Of a stretch of 64,000 bases of DNA, positions 1 to 8,358 are shown piece by piece. The notes beneath the pieces were generated by a model. It was not told the origin of the DNA. It was given only the letters and a program-made list of their open reading frames with translations, and made no database searches. Origin of the DNA: Paramesorhizobium salinisoli (lineage in GTDB: Bacteria; Pseudomonadota; Alphaproteobacteria; Rhizobiales; Rhizobiaceae); assembly GCF_003335045.1 (NCBI RefSeq), contig NZ_QOZG01000005.1:62001-126000 (forward strand), written 5' to 3'. Both the position numbers and the translations under genes were made by a program. Each line of letters begins with the position of its first letter. Position 1 is the first letter of the stretch.

Positions 1-426
1 AACGCCGAACTCGCCCGCATCGCGCCTGACGTCATCTGCCTTGCCGGTTATATGCGGCTGATGTCGGCGGATTTCGTGGCAAAGTGGGTCGGCCGGATAA
101 TCAATATCCACCCATCGCTCCTCCCGCTCTTCAAGGGCCTCGACAGCCACGCCCGCGTGCTGGAATCCGGCATGCGCGTTCATGGCTGCACCGTGCATTT
201 CGTCACCGCCGAAATGGACGGCGGGCCAATCATCGCGCAAGGCGTGGTGCCGGTAATGCCGGGCGATACCGAAGAAATGCTTACCGCGCGCGTGCTGACG
301 GTAGAGCACAAGCTCTATCCGCTGGCCCTGAAGCTGGTCGCCGAGGGCAAGGTGCATATGACGGACGGGCGGATCGTCTATTCGGGGCTCACCGAAGACG
401 ACAGGACTTCGTTCGGGGCTTTTTGA
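1..426 (+). CDS. purN: Phosphoribosylglycinamide formyltransferase, 3' part
   Basis: Transfers a formyl group from 10-formyl-THF to GAR in the third step of purine synthesis, in the cytoplasm. The open frame runs in from the window edge, so the N-terminal Rossmann half is missing and the first ATG at 52 is internal. Visible family signatures are the NIHPSLLP block, whose Asn and His are catalytic, and the EMDGGPII block, whose Asp completes the active site. A typical C-terminal helical region follows and the stop is at 424-426. It is convergent with the molybdoenzyme gene 52 bp away. In many alphaproteobacteria purM lies just upstream, but that lies outside this window. Confidence 0.96.
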   Translation, partial: NAELARIAPDVICLAGYMRLMSADFVAKWVGRIINIHPSLLPLFKGLDSHARVLESGMRVHGCTVHFVTAEMDGGPIIAQGVVPVMPGDTEEMLTARVLTVEHKLYPLALKLVAEGKVHMTDGRIVYSGLTEDDRTSFGAF

Positions 427-442
427 GCGTCAAGCCCACATT

Positions 443-462
443 CCCTCTTGCAGGAAAGAGGG
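443..462. terminator. Short hairpin between convergent genes
   Basis: Arms CCCTCTT and AAGAGGG (7 bp, 6-nt loop) lie in the 52-bp gap between the purN stop and the stop of the molybdoenzyme gene. It is placed where a bidirectional terminator would be expected, but there is no T tract on either side, so this is only a hairpin with a plausible role. Confidence 0.3.
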
Positions 463-478
463 GATATCACTCCGTTCC

Positions 479-2590
479 TCAACCGATATCCGCCCTTTTC
501 ACCCAGACCTTGATGTCATGAAACGCCGCGCCGCCATAAGGGGCGGCGGCGTCTGCGCCGGTGAGGATGTTGATACCCTCGCCGCGCTCGAAGGTGGTAT
601 TGGGGAATATTCCCTCCGAGATCACCACACCGCGGCGCTGGCTGTCCCGCACCCTGGCGTGCAGAACCAGTTCGCCGCGCCGGTTGCCGATTTCCACCCG
701 GTCGCCATCGGCGACACCCAATCGCGCCGCATCGTCCGAATGGATCAGCAATTGCGGGCGGGCCTCCTTGGCTCCAGAGGTTGGCGTTTCCGAAAAGGTC
801 GAATTGAGGAAATTATGCGCGGGCGATGTCGCGAGACGGAAGGGATGTTCCGCATCCGCCATCTCGATCGCCTGCCAATGATCCGGGAATTCCGGCAGGT
901 CCGTGTAAGGCCCCTGCGGTCCCATCGAGCGCGGCGGCCTGTTGGGCGACAGGCTGCCGGTCCAGTCCGGCTTGAAACGGAATTTGCGGTCCGGCCAGTT
1001 GAACCCCTTGAGATAATGCGCGCGCTCGAAATCCGGCTGCATGTCGATCCAGCGGCGTTCCTTCAACTCGTCGAAACCCGGCAAGCCGCTTGCGCGCATC
1101 ATATTGTCGATCAGGGTCTTTTCATCGAGGCCGAAGCCCTCGTAATGGCCGACGCCGAGACGGTTCGCCAGTTCGTTGAGAACGAAGAGATTTGGCCGCG
1201 CCTCGCCCGCCGCTTCAACCAGCTTCGGCCCTAGCACGATATGCTGCTGGCCGCCGCCGCGATAGATATCGTCATGCTCCAGGAACATGGTCGCCGGCAG
1301 CACCACGTCGGCTAGCTTCGCCGTATCGGTCATGAACTGCTCATGGACGGCAACGAACAGATCCTCGCGCATGAACCCCTTGCGGATCAGGCGCTGTTCC
1401 GGTGCGACATTCGCCGGGTTGGTGTTCTGGATCAGCATGGCCATGACAGGCGGCCCGCCGTTGAGCGACTCCTTGTCACCCGTCAGTATTCGCCCGATCT
1501 TCGACTGGTCGAGATAGCGGATATCGGGATCCTTGAAGGCTTTTCCCTCGATTTCCGACTTATCCATGCGGAAAATGCCGGAATTGGAGTGAAACGCGCC
1601 ACCTCCCTCATGCAGCCAGGCACCGGTGACGGCGGGAATGCAGGACGCGGCGTGCATGTTGACCGCGCCATTGCGCTGGCGGGTGAAGCCGTAACCCAGC
1701 CGGAAAAAAGTCCGCTTGGTCGTGCCGACAAGCCGGGCGAAAGCCTCGATCTCCGAAACAGGCAGCCCGGTGATGGCGGACGCCCATTCCGGCGTGCGGC
1801 TTTGCAGATGCCTTTCCAGCCCCTTCGGATCGTCGGTATAGGCGTTGAGATAGTCCCAATCGGCAAGACCGTCACGAAAGAGCACATGCATGACGGCGCA
1901 GGCGAAGGCGCCGTCGGTGCCGGGTTTCAGCACAATGCCCATATCCGCCTGGCGGATGGTGGCGTTCTCATAGATATCGATGGCGACGATCTTCGCGCCG
2001 CGCTCCTTGCGGGCCTTCACGGCATGGGTCATGACGTTGACCTGCGTGGCCGCCGCATTGGTGCCCCAGATCACCACGCAATCGGCCTTGGCCATCTCGC
2101 GCGGATCGACGCCCGTGAGGCTGCCCGTACCGGCGAAGAAGCCGGTCCAGGCCAGATTGGTGCAGAAGCTGTCGAACTGGTTGGAATATTTCTTGGCGTG
2201 GCGCAGCCGATGGATCGAATCGCGCTGCACCAGCCCCATCGTCCCGGCATAATAATTGGGCCATATGCTCTGCGAGCCGAATTCCGCCTCCGCCCTCAGG
2301 AAGCGTTCGGCGATCAGGTCGAGCGCCGCTTCCCAGGAGGCTTCTTTCCACGCGCCCTCGCCCTTGCCGCCGGCGCGGATGAGCGGCTTTAAAAGACGGT
2401 CGGGATGGTGGATGCGCTCGGCATAGCGCGCGACCTTGGCGCAGATCACGCCATCCGTGTAGCTGTTGTCCTTCGCGCCACGAACCCGGCCGATGGCGCC
2501 GGTATCCAGCACCTCCACGTCTAGCGCACAGGTGGAGGGGCAATCGTGCGGGCAGGCGGAGTGCCCGATATGCGTGATGTGCTTGTTCAT
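479..2590 (-). CDS. Molybdopterin oxidoreductase, DMSO reductase family
   Basis: A 703-residue catalytic-subunit-like protein. The N-terminus holds a four-cysteine cluster (C13, C17, C21, C50) of the kind that binds [4Fe-4S], followed by the molybdopterin-binding core. The C-terminal roughly 120 residues (from about HPFRLATSPAHN) match the molydop-binding beta-barrel domain. There is no Tat signal at the N-terminus, so a cytoplasmic location is likely. Iron-sulfur and membrane-anchor subunits are not encoded next to it, so electron partner and substrate are unknown; annotation as a formate, thiosulfate or biotin-sulfoxide reductase would be a guess. The EamA permease gene lies 12 bp upstream on the same strand, suggesting one transcript. 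moaD and moaE, needed for its cofactor, occur 9 kb away. Confidence 0.88.
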   Translation of the reverse strand: MNKHITHIGHSACPHDCPSTCALDVEVLDTGAIGRVRGAKDNSYTDGVICAKVARYAERIHHPDRLLKPLIRAGGKGEGAWKEASWEAALDLIAERFLRAEAEFGSQSIWPNYYAGTMGLVQRDSIHRLRHAKKYSNQFDSFCTNLAWTGFFAGTGSLTGVDPREMAKADCVVIWGTNAAATQVNVMTHAVKARKERGAKIVAIDIYENATIRQADMGIVLKPGTDGAFACAVMHVLFRDGLADWDYLNAYTDDPKGLERHLQSRTPEWASAITGLPVSEIEAFARLVGTTKRTFFRLGYGFTRQRNGAVNMHAASCIPAVTGAWLHEGGGAFHSNSGIFRMDKSEIEGKAFKDPDIRYLDQSKIGRILTGDKESLNGGPPVMAMLIQNTNPANVAPEQRLIRKGFMREDLFVAVHEQFMTDTAKLADVVLPATMFLEHDDIYRGGGQQHIVLGPKLVEAAGEARPNLFVLNELANRLGVGHYEGFGLDEKTLIDNMMRASGLPGFDELKERRWIDMQPDFERAHYLKGFNWPDRKFRFKPDWTGSLSPNRPPRSMGPQGPYTDLPEFPDHWQAIEMADAEHPFRLATSPAHNFLNSTFSETPTSGAKEARPQLLIHSDDAARLGVADGDRVEIGNRRGELVLHARVRDSQRRGVVISEGIFPNTTFERGEGINILTGADAAAPYGGAAFHDIKVWVKRADIG

Positions 2591-2602
2591 GACCTATCCA
2601 TA

Positions 2603-3448
2603 TCAACTCAAGCGGATGATGACGACTCCCATGACGATCAGCGCCGCCGCAACGACGCGCTGCCAGCCGATGCGCTCCTTCAGGAAAATCGCCGAAATAG
2701 CGATCGCAAACAGGATAGAGGTTTCGCGCAGCGCGGCAACCACGGCAATGGGCGCCACGGTCATCGCCCAGAGCGCGAGGCCGTAGGAGCCGAGCGTGCC
2801 GACGCCACCGATGAAAGCCAGATGCAGGCGGCTTTGCAGATGCGGCCATACCCGTTCCCGATGCGTGGCCAGCGTCCAGACGACCAGCGGCAGCGCATTG
2901 AGCACGAAAACCCACATCGTATAGGCAGCGGCCGCGCCTGACTTGCGCACGCCGACCCCGTCCACGAGCGTATAGGACGCGATGAAGACGGCGTTGAGAA
3001 GGGCGAGCGCTGTCGTTCTTCCGCTGCCCATGACTGCGCGCCGTCGCGCTTCGAGGGCAAGGGCCAGCACGCCGCAACAGATGAAGCCGATCCCGATCCA
3101 GCGCGGCAGCGACAGCACCTCACCGATCAGCGGACCGCTGGCGAGCGCCACCAGAAGCGGCGGCGTCCCACGCATAATGGGATAGGCCTGGCTCATGTCA
3201 CCGACCTTATAGGCGGCGGCCACCAGGCAGATATAGATCACCTGGAGCACCATCGATGTCGCCAAGAATGGCCAACTGGAACGATCCGGCGCGGGCAGGA
3301 AGGGCAGAAACAGCAGGGCGATCAAGCCCGCGGCGCCAGTCACAATGACCGCATTGAGAAACTTGTCGCCATTCGACTTGACGACGGCGTTCCAGCTCGC
3401 GTGAAGAAATGCGGCCAGAAGGACGATGAGGACAATTGTGCCGGACAT
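2603..3448 (-). CDS. EamA/DMT-family inner-membrane permease
   Basis: 281 residues, almost entirely hydrophobic, with about ten membrane helices in two repeats of five, as in drug/metabolite transporters. The N-terminal AAFLHASWNAVVKS segment is the usual opening of the first EamA repeat, and a second repeat begins near the middle. Family members move amino acids, nucleotides or other small metabolites; the substrate cannot be read from sequence. It is first in a likely two-gene unit with the molybdoenzyme gene (12-bp gap) and divergent from rlmJ. Confidence 0.85.
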   Translation of the reverse strand: MSGTIVLIVLLAAFLHASWNAVVKSNGDKFLNAVIVTGAAGLIALLFLPFLPAPDRSSWPFLATSMVLQVIYICLVAAAYKVGDMSQAYPIMRGTPPLLVALASGPLIGEVLSLPRWIGIGFICCGVLALALEARRRAVMGSGRTTALALLNAVFIASYTLVDGVGVRKSGAAAAYTMWVFVLNALPLVVWTLATHRERVWPHLQSRLHLAFIGGVGTLGSYGLALWAMTVAPIAVVAALRETSILFAIAISAIFLKERIGWQRVVAAALIVMGVVIIRLS

Positions 3449-3564
3449 GCCGTATCACCAGAATCACAAGAAGACCGCCGAGCGGAGCGCGATCTATGAC
3501 ATATCGGGCGGATGGCGGATAGAAGCGCTTGCAGTGCCCGGATCAACATGGAAAAAGCACGGCC

Positions 3565-4437
3565 ATGAACTATCGACACGCCTATCATGCCGGGAATTTC
3601 GCCGATGTCGTCAAGCACATCGTCCTTACCCGCATCATCGACTATCTGAAGCGCAAGGAACAGGCGTTCCGGGTGATCGACACCCATGCCGGCATCGGCC
3701 GCTACGACCTCAGGGGAAGCGAGGCGGGCAAGACCGACGAATGGCGGCAGGGCATCGCCCGACTGCTCGACAAGGCTTCCGCCAGCGCGATACCACAAGA
3801 CGCGGCCGGGCTTCTCGCCCCCTATCTCGATATTATCCGAGCTGAAAACGCCGATGGCGGCCTGACGACCTATCCCGGCTCGCCGCTTCTGGCCCGGAGC
3901 CTGATGCGCAAGCAGGACCGCCTGTCGGCCATCGAACTGCATCCGGATGACGCCAGGGTGCTCGCCAACCTCTTTGCCGGTGATCATCAGGTGCGCGTCA
4001 CGCATCTCGATGGCTGGCTGACGCTCGGCGCGCATCTGCCGCCGAAGGAAAAGCGCGGCCTCGTGCTCGTCGATCCGCCGTTCGAGATCGCCGGCGAGTT
4101 CGACCGAATGGTCGACGGCCTTGCCAAGGCGCATAAGCGTTTTCCCGGTGGAACCTACGCCTTGTGGTATCCTATCAAGGACCGGCAGGAGGTCCAGCGC
4201 TTTGTCTCGAGGCTGCACGAGACGGGGATCGCGAAGATACTCCGGCTGGAGCTGGCGATTCGCCCTCCCTCCGCCGAACCGCGGCTCGACGGCTGCGGCA
4301 TGATCGTCGTCAACCCGCCCTATACGCTGGAAGACGAGATGAAACTGTTGCTTCCATGCCTCACCAACCTGCTCAGCGAAGCGAAAGCTGGATCGTTCAT
4401 GGTAGAGTGGGTACGCGGCGAGCAGGTTGCATCTTGA
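3565..4437 (+). CDS. rlmJ: 23S rRNA (adenine-2030-N6)-methyltransferase
   Basis: SAM-dependent enzyme that methylates A2030 of 23S rRNA. The N-terminal MNYRHAYHAGNFADVVKH opening is diagnostic of RlmJ (YhiR). A DTHAGIG motif near residue 40 fits the SAM pocket, and VLVDPPFE is the DPPF/Y catalytic motif of N6-adenine methyltransferases. I place the start at the ATG at 3565 because the family begins there; an in-frame ATG at 3529 would add 12 residues that look unrelated. The product is 290 residues, normal for the family. The gene is single and divergent from the EamA permease. Confidence 0.93.
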   Translation: MNYRHAYHAGNFADVVKHIVLTRIIDYLKRKEQAFRVIDTHAGIGRYDLRGSEAGKTDEWRQGIARLLDKASASAIPQDAAGLLAPYLDIIRAENADGGLTTYPGSPLLARSLMRKQDRLSAIELHPDDARVLANLFAGDHQVRVTHLDGWLTLGAHLPPKEKRGLVLVDPPFEIAGEFDRMVDGLAKAHKRFPGGTYALWYPIKDRQEVQRFVSRLHETGIAKILRLELAIRPPSAEPRLDGCGMIVVNPPYTLEDEMKLLLPCLTNLLSEAKAGSFMVEWVRGEQVAS

Positions 4438-4506
4438 CCGAAGCCGGTCTGTAGCAGACATTGCGCCAATATTATTTGGACAGTTTACTGGGACGGGAAT
4501 TGGACA

Positions 4507-4974
4507 ATGAAGCGCTTCGGACAATTCAGCCATATACTTGCCTCTGCGGCACTTGCTCTTTCGACCGTTCTTTCCGTGGGCGGGCTTTCCTCCACGGCGG
4601 TTAAGGCAGCGGATTTCCTCGGGAACGAAGCCGTCTATGGCGAAACTGGTATATGCAGCGATCAGCGGGTGCTGAAAACCATCGTCTCGCGCTTCAGCTA
4701 TCAGGTGACCCACGTTCCGAACCTTCCGATGGTCGAAATTTCCGCCTTCAGCGATGTCCACCAGAAGCGCTTTGAACCGGCGCAGCGGTCCTCCGAAATC
4801 ACCCGCCATTATTGCGCCGCGACGGCCATGCTGTCCGACGGAGAACATCGGCGGGTCCTGTACCTCATCGAGGAAGGCCAGGGCTTCGCTTCGTTCGGCG
4901 ACAATGTCGAGTTCTGCGTGGCCGGCTTCGACCGCTGGAATGTCTATGATAGCGGCTGCCGCGTCCTGCGCTAA
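4507..4974 (+). CDS. Secreted protein of unknown function
   Basis: 155 residues. The first 35 form a signal peptide: basic start, hydrophobic core, then a likely cut after VKA before ADFLG. The mature part has four cysteines (in GICSDQ, HYCAAT, EFCVAG and SGCRVL), which would suit two disulfides in the periplasm. No recognised domain. It lies 69 bp downstream of rlmJ and 52 bp before the RNase T2 gene on the same strand, so both secreted products may be expressed together. The function is not known to me; a small conserved Rhizobiales exported protein is the most likely class. Confidence 0.72.
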   Translation: MKRFGQFSHILASAALALSTVLSVGGLSSTAVKAADFLGNEAVYGETGICSDQRVLKTIVSRFSYQVTHVPNLPMVEISAFSDVHQKRFEPAQRSSEITRHYCAATAMLSDGEHRRVLYLIEEGQGFASFGDNVEFCVAGFDRWNVYDSGCRVLR

Positions 4975-5026
4975 AGCACAATCCCATTGATCGGACGGCA
5001 TCCGAAAGCAGATTGCAGGGGGCGGG

Positions 5027-5818
5027 ATGCAGGGAAGAAGCTTTTGGGTGCTGGCGGCGCTGGCCGCCATTGCATGGTTTCTCTATTCCCTGCTTAGCGG
5101 CAATGGGCCGGATTCCCCTCCCCGAGGCAATGGCGGGAACGCCTCCCGCCAGGAGCGCAACCAAAATTCGCTTCCCCAAAGCAAAGGCACGAATTCTCCC
5201 CTTCGGGATGATGGCGCGAATTCATCCGCTGGAAATGACGGAGCGGCGGCACAGGGCTTTGATTTCTACGTGCTTTCGCTTTCCTGGTCGCCCAGCTATT
5301 GCGCCTCGGAAGGTCCCCGCGCCGACCGGCAGCAATGCAGCTCTGGCCGGCCCTATTCCTTCGTCGCGCACGGCCTTTGGCCGCAATATGAGAGCGGATA
5401 CCCGCAGGATTGCCAGATCGGCGACCGCTATGTGCCGCAGGAGATGATTTCCAGCGTTCGCGACATCATGCCTTCGAAGGGGCTGATCATCCACGAATGG
5501 CGCAAGCACGGGCGCTGCACCGGGCTCTCGCAATCGGATTATTTTTCGACGCTCCGGCGCGCCTATGAAGGCGTCACCATACCGGCCAGCTTCCGCAACA
5601 TGACGACCAGCCGCGATGTCGATCCCATGCTGGTCGAGAAAGCCTTCGTTGCGGCCAATCCGGGCCTTCCGGCAGGCGGTATCTCGGTAACCTGCGAAGA
5701 CGGGTATCTGCAGGACGTGCGGATCTGCATGACCAAGGACCTGCAGTTCCGCAATTGCGGCGAAGTCGATGCCGCCGCCTGCCGCAGGCGCTCGGTCAAC
5801 ATGCCGCCGGTGCGCTGA
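5027..5818 (+). CDS. Secreted ribonuclease T2 family protein
   Basis: 263 residues. An N-terminal hydrophobic segment (about residues 6-24) acts as signal peptide or anchor, followed by a low-complexity Asn/Gly/Ser/Pro linker of about 50 residues and then the RNase T2 domain. Both catalytic blocks are present: HGLWPQ (CAS I) and HEWRKHG (CAS II), each with its histidine, plus the Glu and Lys expected in CAS II. Paired cysteines fit the disulfide-rich fold. It should cut RNA nonspecifically to 2',3'-cyclic phosphates in the periplasm or outside the cell. A GGGGGCGGG ribosome site precedes the ATG at 5027. An RNase I-like scavenging role is likely. Confidence 0.92.
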   Translation: MQGRSFWVLAALAAIAWFLYSLLSGNGPDSPPRGNGGNASRQERNQNSLPQSKGTNSPLRDDGANSSAGNDGAAAQGFDFYVLSLSWSPSYCASEGPRADRQQCSSGRPYSFVAHGLWPQYESGYPQDCQIGDRYVPQEMISSVRDIMPSKGLIIHEWRKHGRCTGLSQSDYFSTLRRAYEGVTIPASFRNMTTSRDVDPMLVEKAFVAANPGLPAGGISVTCEDGYLQDVRICMTKDLQFRNCGEVDAAACRRRSVNMPPVR

Positions 5819-5896
5819 AGGCAATTGGCACTTGCGCCGTCTCCCGACGCAAAATAGCGTTTCCCCATTGAAATAATTCCAGGAGCTTCCGGTTTC

Positions 5897-6493
5897 ATGA
5901 CAAAAATCCTTTATGCCTCCGCCTCCCCCTACAGCGCCAAGGTCCTGATGGCGGCGCACTATGCCGGCATTCCTGTCGAGGCAGTGAGCATCAATACCAA
6001 TGACGAACCGGAAATTCTGATATCCTCCAACCCACTGGGGAAGATTCCGACCTTGATCACCGACGACGGCAAGACCGTCTTCGACAGCCGCGTCATCACG
6101 CAACATCTGAACCGCGTGTCCGGCAACAAGCTTTTCCCGCGCAATGCCGAGAAGCGGCTCGACGCGGAAAGGCTGGAATCACTGGCGGACGGCCTGTGCG
6201 ATGCGCTGCTGGCGCATGTCTATGAGCGCCGCTATCATCCGGCGGAAAAGATCCACCAGCCCTGGCTCGACATGCAATGGCGCAAGGCCGAGCGGGCGCT
6301 GGACGTCCTCAACGAGGCGCCGCCGCGCGTCAGCGCCAAACTGCATGCAGGCCATATCGCGCTTGCGGCGACACTCGGCTATCTCAACCTGCGTTTCGAA
6401 GGACAGTGGGAAAAGGGCCGGCCGAAGCTGAAGCGCTGGCTCAAGCGATTCGGGGAGTTGCATCCCGAGCTAGCGGCATTGCTGCCGAAATAG
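5897..6493 (+). CDS. Glutathione S-transferase family protein
   Basis: 198 residues with an N-terminal thioredoxin-like domain (ILYASASPYSAKV opening; the cis-proline is in GKIPTLI, and FDSRVITQ corresponds to the glutathione-binding E/D-S motif) and an all-helical C-terminal domain. Serine in SASPYS is the likely catalytic position. AGGAG lies 12 bases upstream of the ATG. Such proteins conjugate glutathione to electrophiles or act in thiol redox chemistry in the cytoplasm; substrate unknown. It ends 79 bp from the omp25 stop, with a strong bidirectional terminator between. Confidence 0.88.
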   Translation: MTKILYASASPYSAKVLMAAHYAGIPVEAVSINTNDEPEILISSNPLGKIPTLITDDGKTVFDSRVITQHLNRVSGNKLFPRNAEKRLDAERLESLADGLCDALLAHVYERRYHPAEKIHQPWLDMQWRKAERALDVLNEAPPRVSAKLHAGHIALAATLGYLNLRFEGQWEKGRPKLKRWLKRFGELHPELAALLPK

Positions 6494-6524
6494 AGACTGA
6501 CCCTACACAACGCCAGACAACAAA

Positions 6525-6551
6525 AAAAGCCGGGCAAATTGCCCGGCTTTT
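6525..6551. terminator. Bidirectional intrinsic terminator between gst and omp25
   Basis: A perfect 11-bp stem (AAAAGCCGGGC and its complement) with a 5-nt AAATT loop. A-rich sequence on the left and T-rich on the right make it work for the GST gene on plus and for omp25 on minus. Confidence 0.88.
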
Positions 6552-6572
6552 CCGTGTTCCATCTTGGGAGAA

Positions 6573-7217
6573 TTAGAACTTGTAGCCAACACCAAGACGG
6601 ATGTCGTGGGTCTTCAGGTCGTTTTCGACCGCGGTGCCGCCCAGATCGTAGTCCTTCTTGCCGAAATCGGTATAGCGATATTCGACGCGGCCAACGATGT
6701 TCTGCGTGATGAAGGCTTCGGCGCCCGCACCGACAGTCCAACCAGCGCGGAACTTGTCATCCTTGTTGATGCCGTCATCCAGCTCGACCTTCGAACCGGC
6801 GACACCACCCGTGACGTAGAGAAGAGCCGGGTCCATGGCGTAGCCGAGACGGGCGCGCAGTGAACCTTCGAAGCCCTGCTTGGCTTCGAGACCGTTCTTC
6901 TCTTCCTTCAGCCAGGAGTAGCCGGCATCGCCTTCAGCACCATAGACGATGTTGCCGTTCTGGAAGTTCCAGCCGGCATAGGCACCTGCCTTGCCGCTAT
7001 TGTCCTTGATCTCGCCAACGGAGTCGGTGCCGAACTTGCCCCAGCCGTAGCCACCGTAAAGACCGGTATAACCGCCAGCCCAGGTATACTGGGGAGCCAT
7101 TTCAACCGGAGCAGCTGGTTCCGGCGGCTGTTCGACGATCGCGTCAGCAGCCATTGCAGAAATGGAAAGCGGCAGCAGCGCAGCCGTAGCGAGGATGAGT
7201 GTCTTTAGAGTGCGCAT
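6573..7217 (-). CDS. omp25: Outer membrane protein Omp25
   Basis: 214 residues: a 23-residue signal peptide ending SAMA before [14 protein letters not shown], then an eight-stranded beta-barrel of the Omp25/Omp31 family. The mature start, [14 protein letters not shown], the GYSW and SLRARLGY strands, and the terminal phenylalanine (RLGVGYKF) match Brucella Omp25 closely by recall. The position beside uvrC and pgsA also fits my memory of the omp25 locus in Brucella. It is an abundant surface barrel that tethers to peptidoglycan and, in Brucella, affects host cytokine response and virulence. AAGGAG sits before the ATG. Terminator shared with the GST gene. Confidence 0.95.
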   Translation of the reverse strand: MRTLKTLILATAALLPLSISAMAADAIVEQPPEPAAPVEMAPQYTWAGGYTGLYGGYGWGKFGTDSVGEIKDNSGKAGAYAGWNFQNGNIVYGAEGDAGYSWLKEEKNGLEAKQGFEGSLRARLGYAMDPALLYVTGGVAGSKVELDDGINKDDKFRAGWTVGAGAEAFITQNIVGRVEYRYTDFGKKDYDLGGTAVENDLKTHDIRLGVGYKF

Positions 7218-7572
7218 GCGCAGTCTCCTTACTTATTTTACAATCGGACGCGTTTTCCAGACTTGGGAGAGAGGATGTGGCCTCGCTGAGAACGCGTTGT
7301 TACAGGGCGGAACATCGTGCCCAATTGCGGCGCGACATGTGCGTATCCGTGGAAAGAACCTGTCGAGAAGATGGCGGAATTGCGATGTTGCAATATGGCA
7401 ACAAACCGAACGGAGGCCTATATAGGGACCGTTGGGCCGGCGATGAAAAGCCCGGGCCGGCTTTTGTCAGCATTCTTGGGCCGGGCGCCGGTTTTCAATC
7501 AAATCCCGGCTGCATTTTGCGCCATAGGATGGCATCACATGGGGCAATTACGCCAGAAAGGAATCGTTTACC
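7218..7572. promoter_or_regulatory. Intergenic region between divergent omp25 and SDR gene
   Basis: 355 bp without a supported gene. It must hold the omp25 promoter on the minus strand and one for the SDR-uvrC unit on the plus strand. I could not assign -35/-10 boxes with confidence. Two hairpins stand out: TGTTGC/GCAACA near 7384-7401 and a terminator-like one at 7446-7465. Together they could be a short independent RNA. Confidence 0.5.
7446..7465. terminator. Terminator-like hairpin upstream of two divergent genes
   Basis: Arms AAAAGCC and GGCTTTT with a GC-rich 6-nt centre; the 3' arm ends in TTTT on either strand. The neighbouring genes are both transcribed away from it, so it would not end either mRNA. 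It may end a small RNA or attenuate a long leader of the SDR gene. Confidence 0.45.
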
Positions 7573-8358
7573 GTGAATTTCGAAATGCCCGACGCGTCTG
7601 TTGCAAAACCTGTGGCCCTCGTCACCGGTGGCGGCAAACGTATCGGCAAAGCAATCGTCGAGGACCTCGCAGCCCACGGCTTCGCTGTAGCAATCCACTG
7701 CAACGGCTCCATGACAGAAGCCGAATCGCTTGCCGAAAAGATTGAGGCGGGTGGCGGACGGGCAGTGGCGGTTCAGGCCGATCTCCGCGATCCGCAAGCC
7801 CTGCGCGATCTGATCGGCATGGCACAGGCCAAACTCGGGCCGATCAGGCTTCTGGTCAACAATGCCTCCATCTTCGTCGAAGATCACATCGGCGGCCTTG
7901 CCGACGAGACCTGGGAAGGGCATTTCGCTCTGCATCTCAAGGCGCCGGTGTTCCTCGCGCAGAGCATGGCGGACGCGCTGCCCGAGGGCGAAGACGGGCT
8001 GATCGTCAACATGATCGACCAGCGCGTCTGGAAGACCAACCCGCGGTTCTTCTCCTATACGCTTTCGAAATCCGCGCTATGGAGCGCGACCCGTACGCTG
8101 GCGCAGGCGCTGGCCCCACGCATTCGCGTCAACGCGATCGGTCCCGGCCCGTCGCTGCCGAGCGAGCGGCAAGATCCCCGCGACTTCCAGCGGCAGGTTG
8201 ATGCGCTTCTTCTGGGGAAAGGGCCTGCCCTGTCCGAATTCGGCCTTACGATTCGTTATCTCTGGGAGATGAAATCAGTGACCGGCCAGATGCTCGCGCT
8301 CGATGGCGGGCAACATCTGGCGTGGGAGACATCGGATATCTCAGGAATTTCCGAATGA
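7573..8358 (+). CDS. Short-chain dehydrogenase, pteridine-reductase-like
   Basis: 261 residues from a GTG start preceded by AAAGGAA; an in-frame ATG four codons later is an alternative. The cofactor loop reads TGGGKRIG, the TGxxxRxG variant that marks the pteridine reductase/FolM branch of SDRs and NADPH use. NNAS and the YTLSK catalytic Tyr-Lys pair are present. A dihydropteridine or dihydromonapterin reductase is plausible, supplying reduced pterin, but substrate is inferred only. The last codons overlap the uvrC start (ATGA), so the two genes are translationally coupled. Confidence 0.85.
   Translation: MNFEMPDASVAKPVALVTGGGKRIGKAIVEDLAAHGFAVAIHCNGSMTEAESLAEKIEAGGGRAVAVQADLRDPQALRDLIGMAQAKLGPIRLLVNNASIFVEDHIGGLADETWEGHFALHLKAPVFLAQSMADALPEGEDGLIVNMIDQRVWKTNPRFFSYTLSKSALWSATRTLAQALAPRIRVNAIGPGPSLPSERQDPRDFQRQVDALLLGKGPALSEFGLTIRYLWEMKSVTGQMLALDGGQHLAWETSDISGISE

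Noticed and set aside
3340-5070. 576-codon minus-strand frame opposite rlmJ and the secreted protein gene
   Set aside because: It crosses several real genes and has no recognisable domain.
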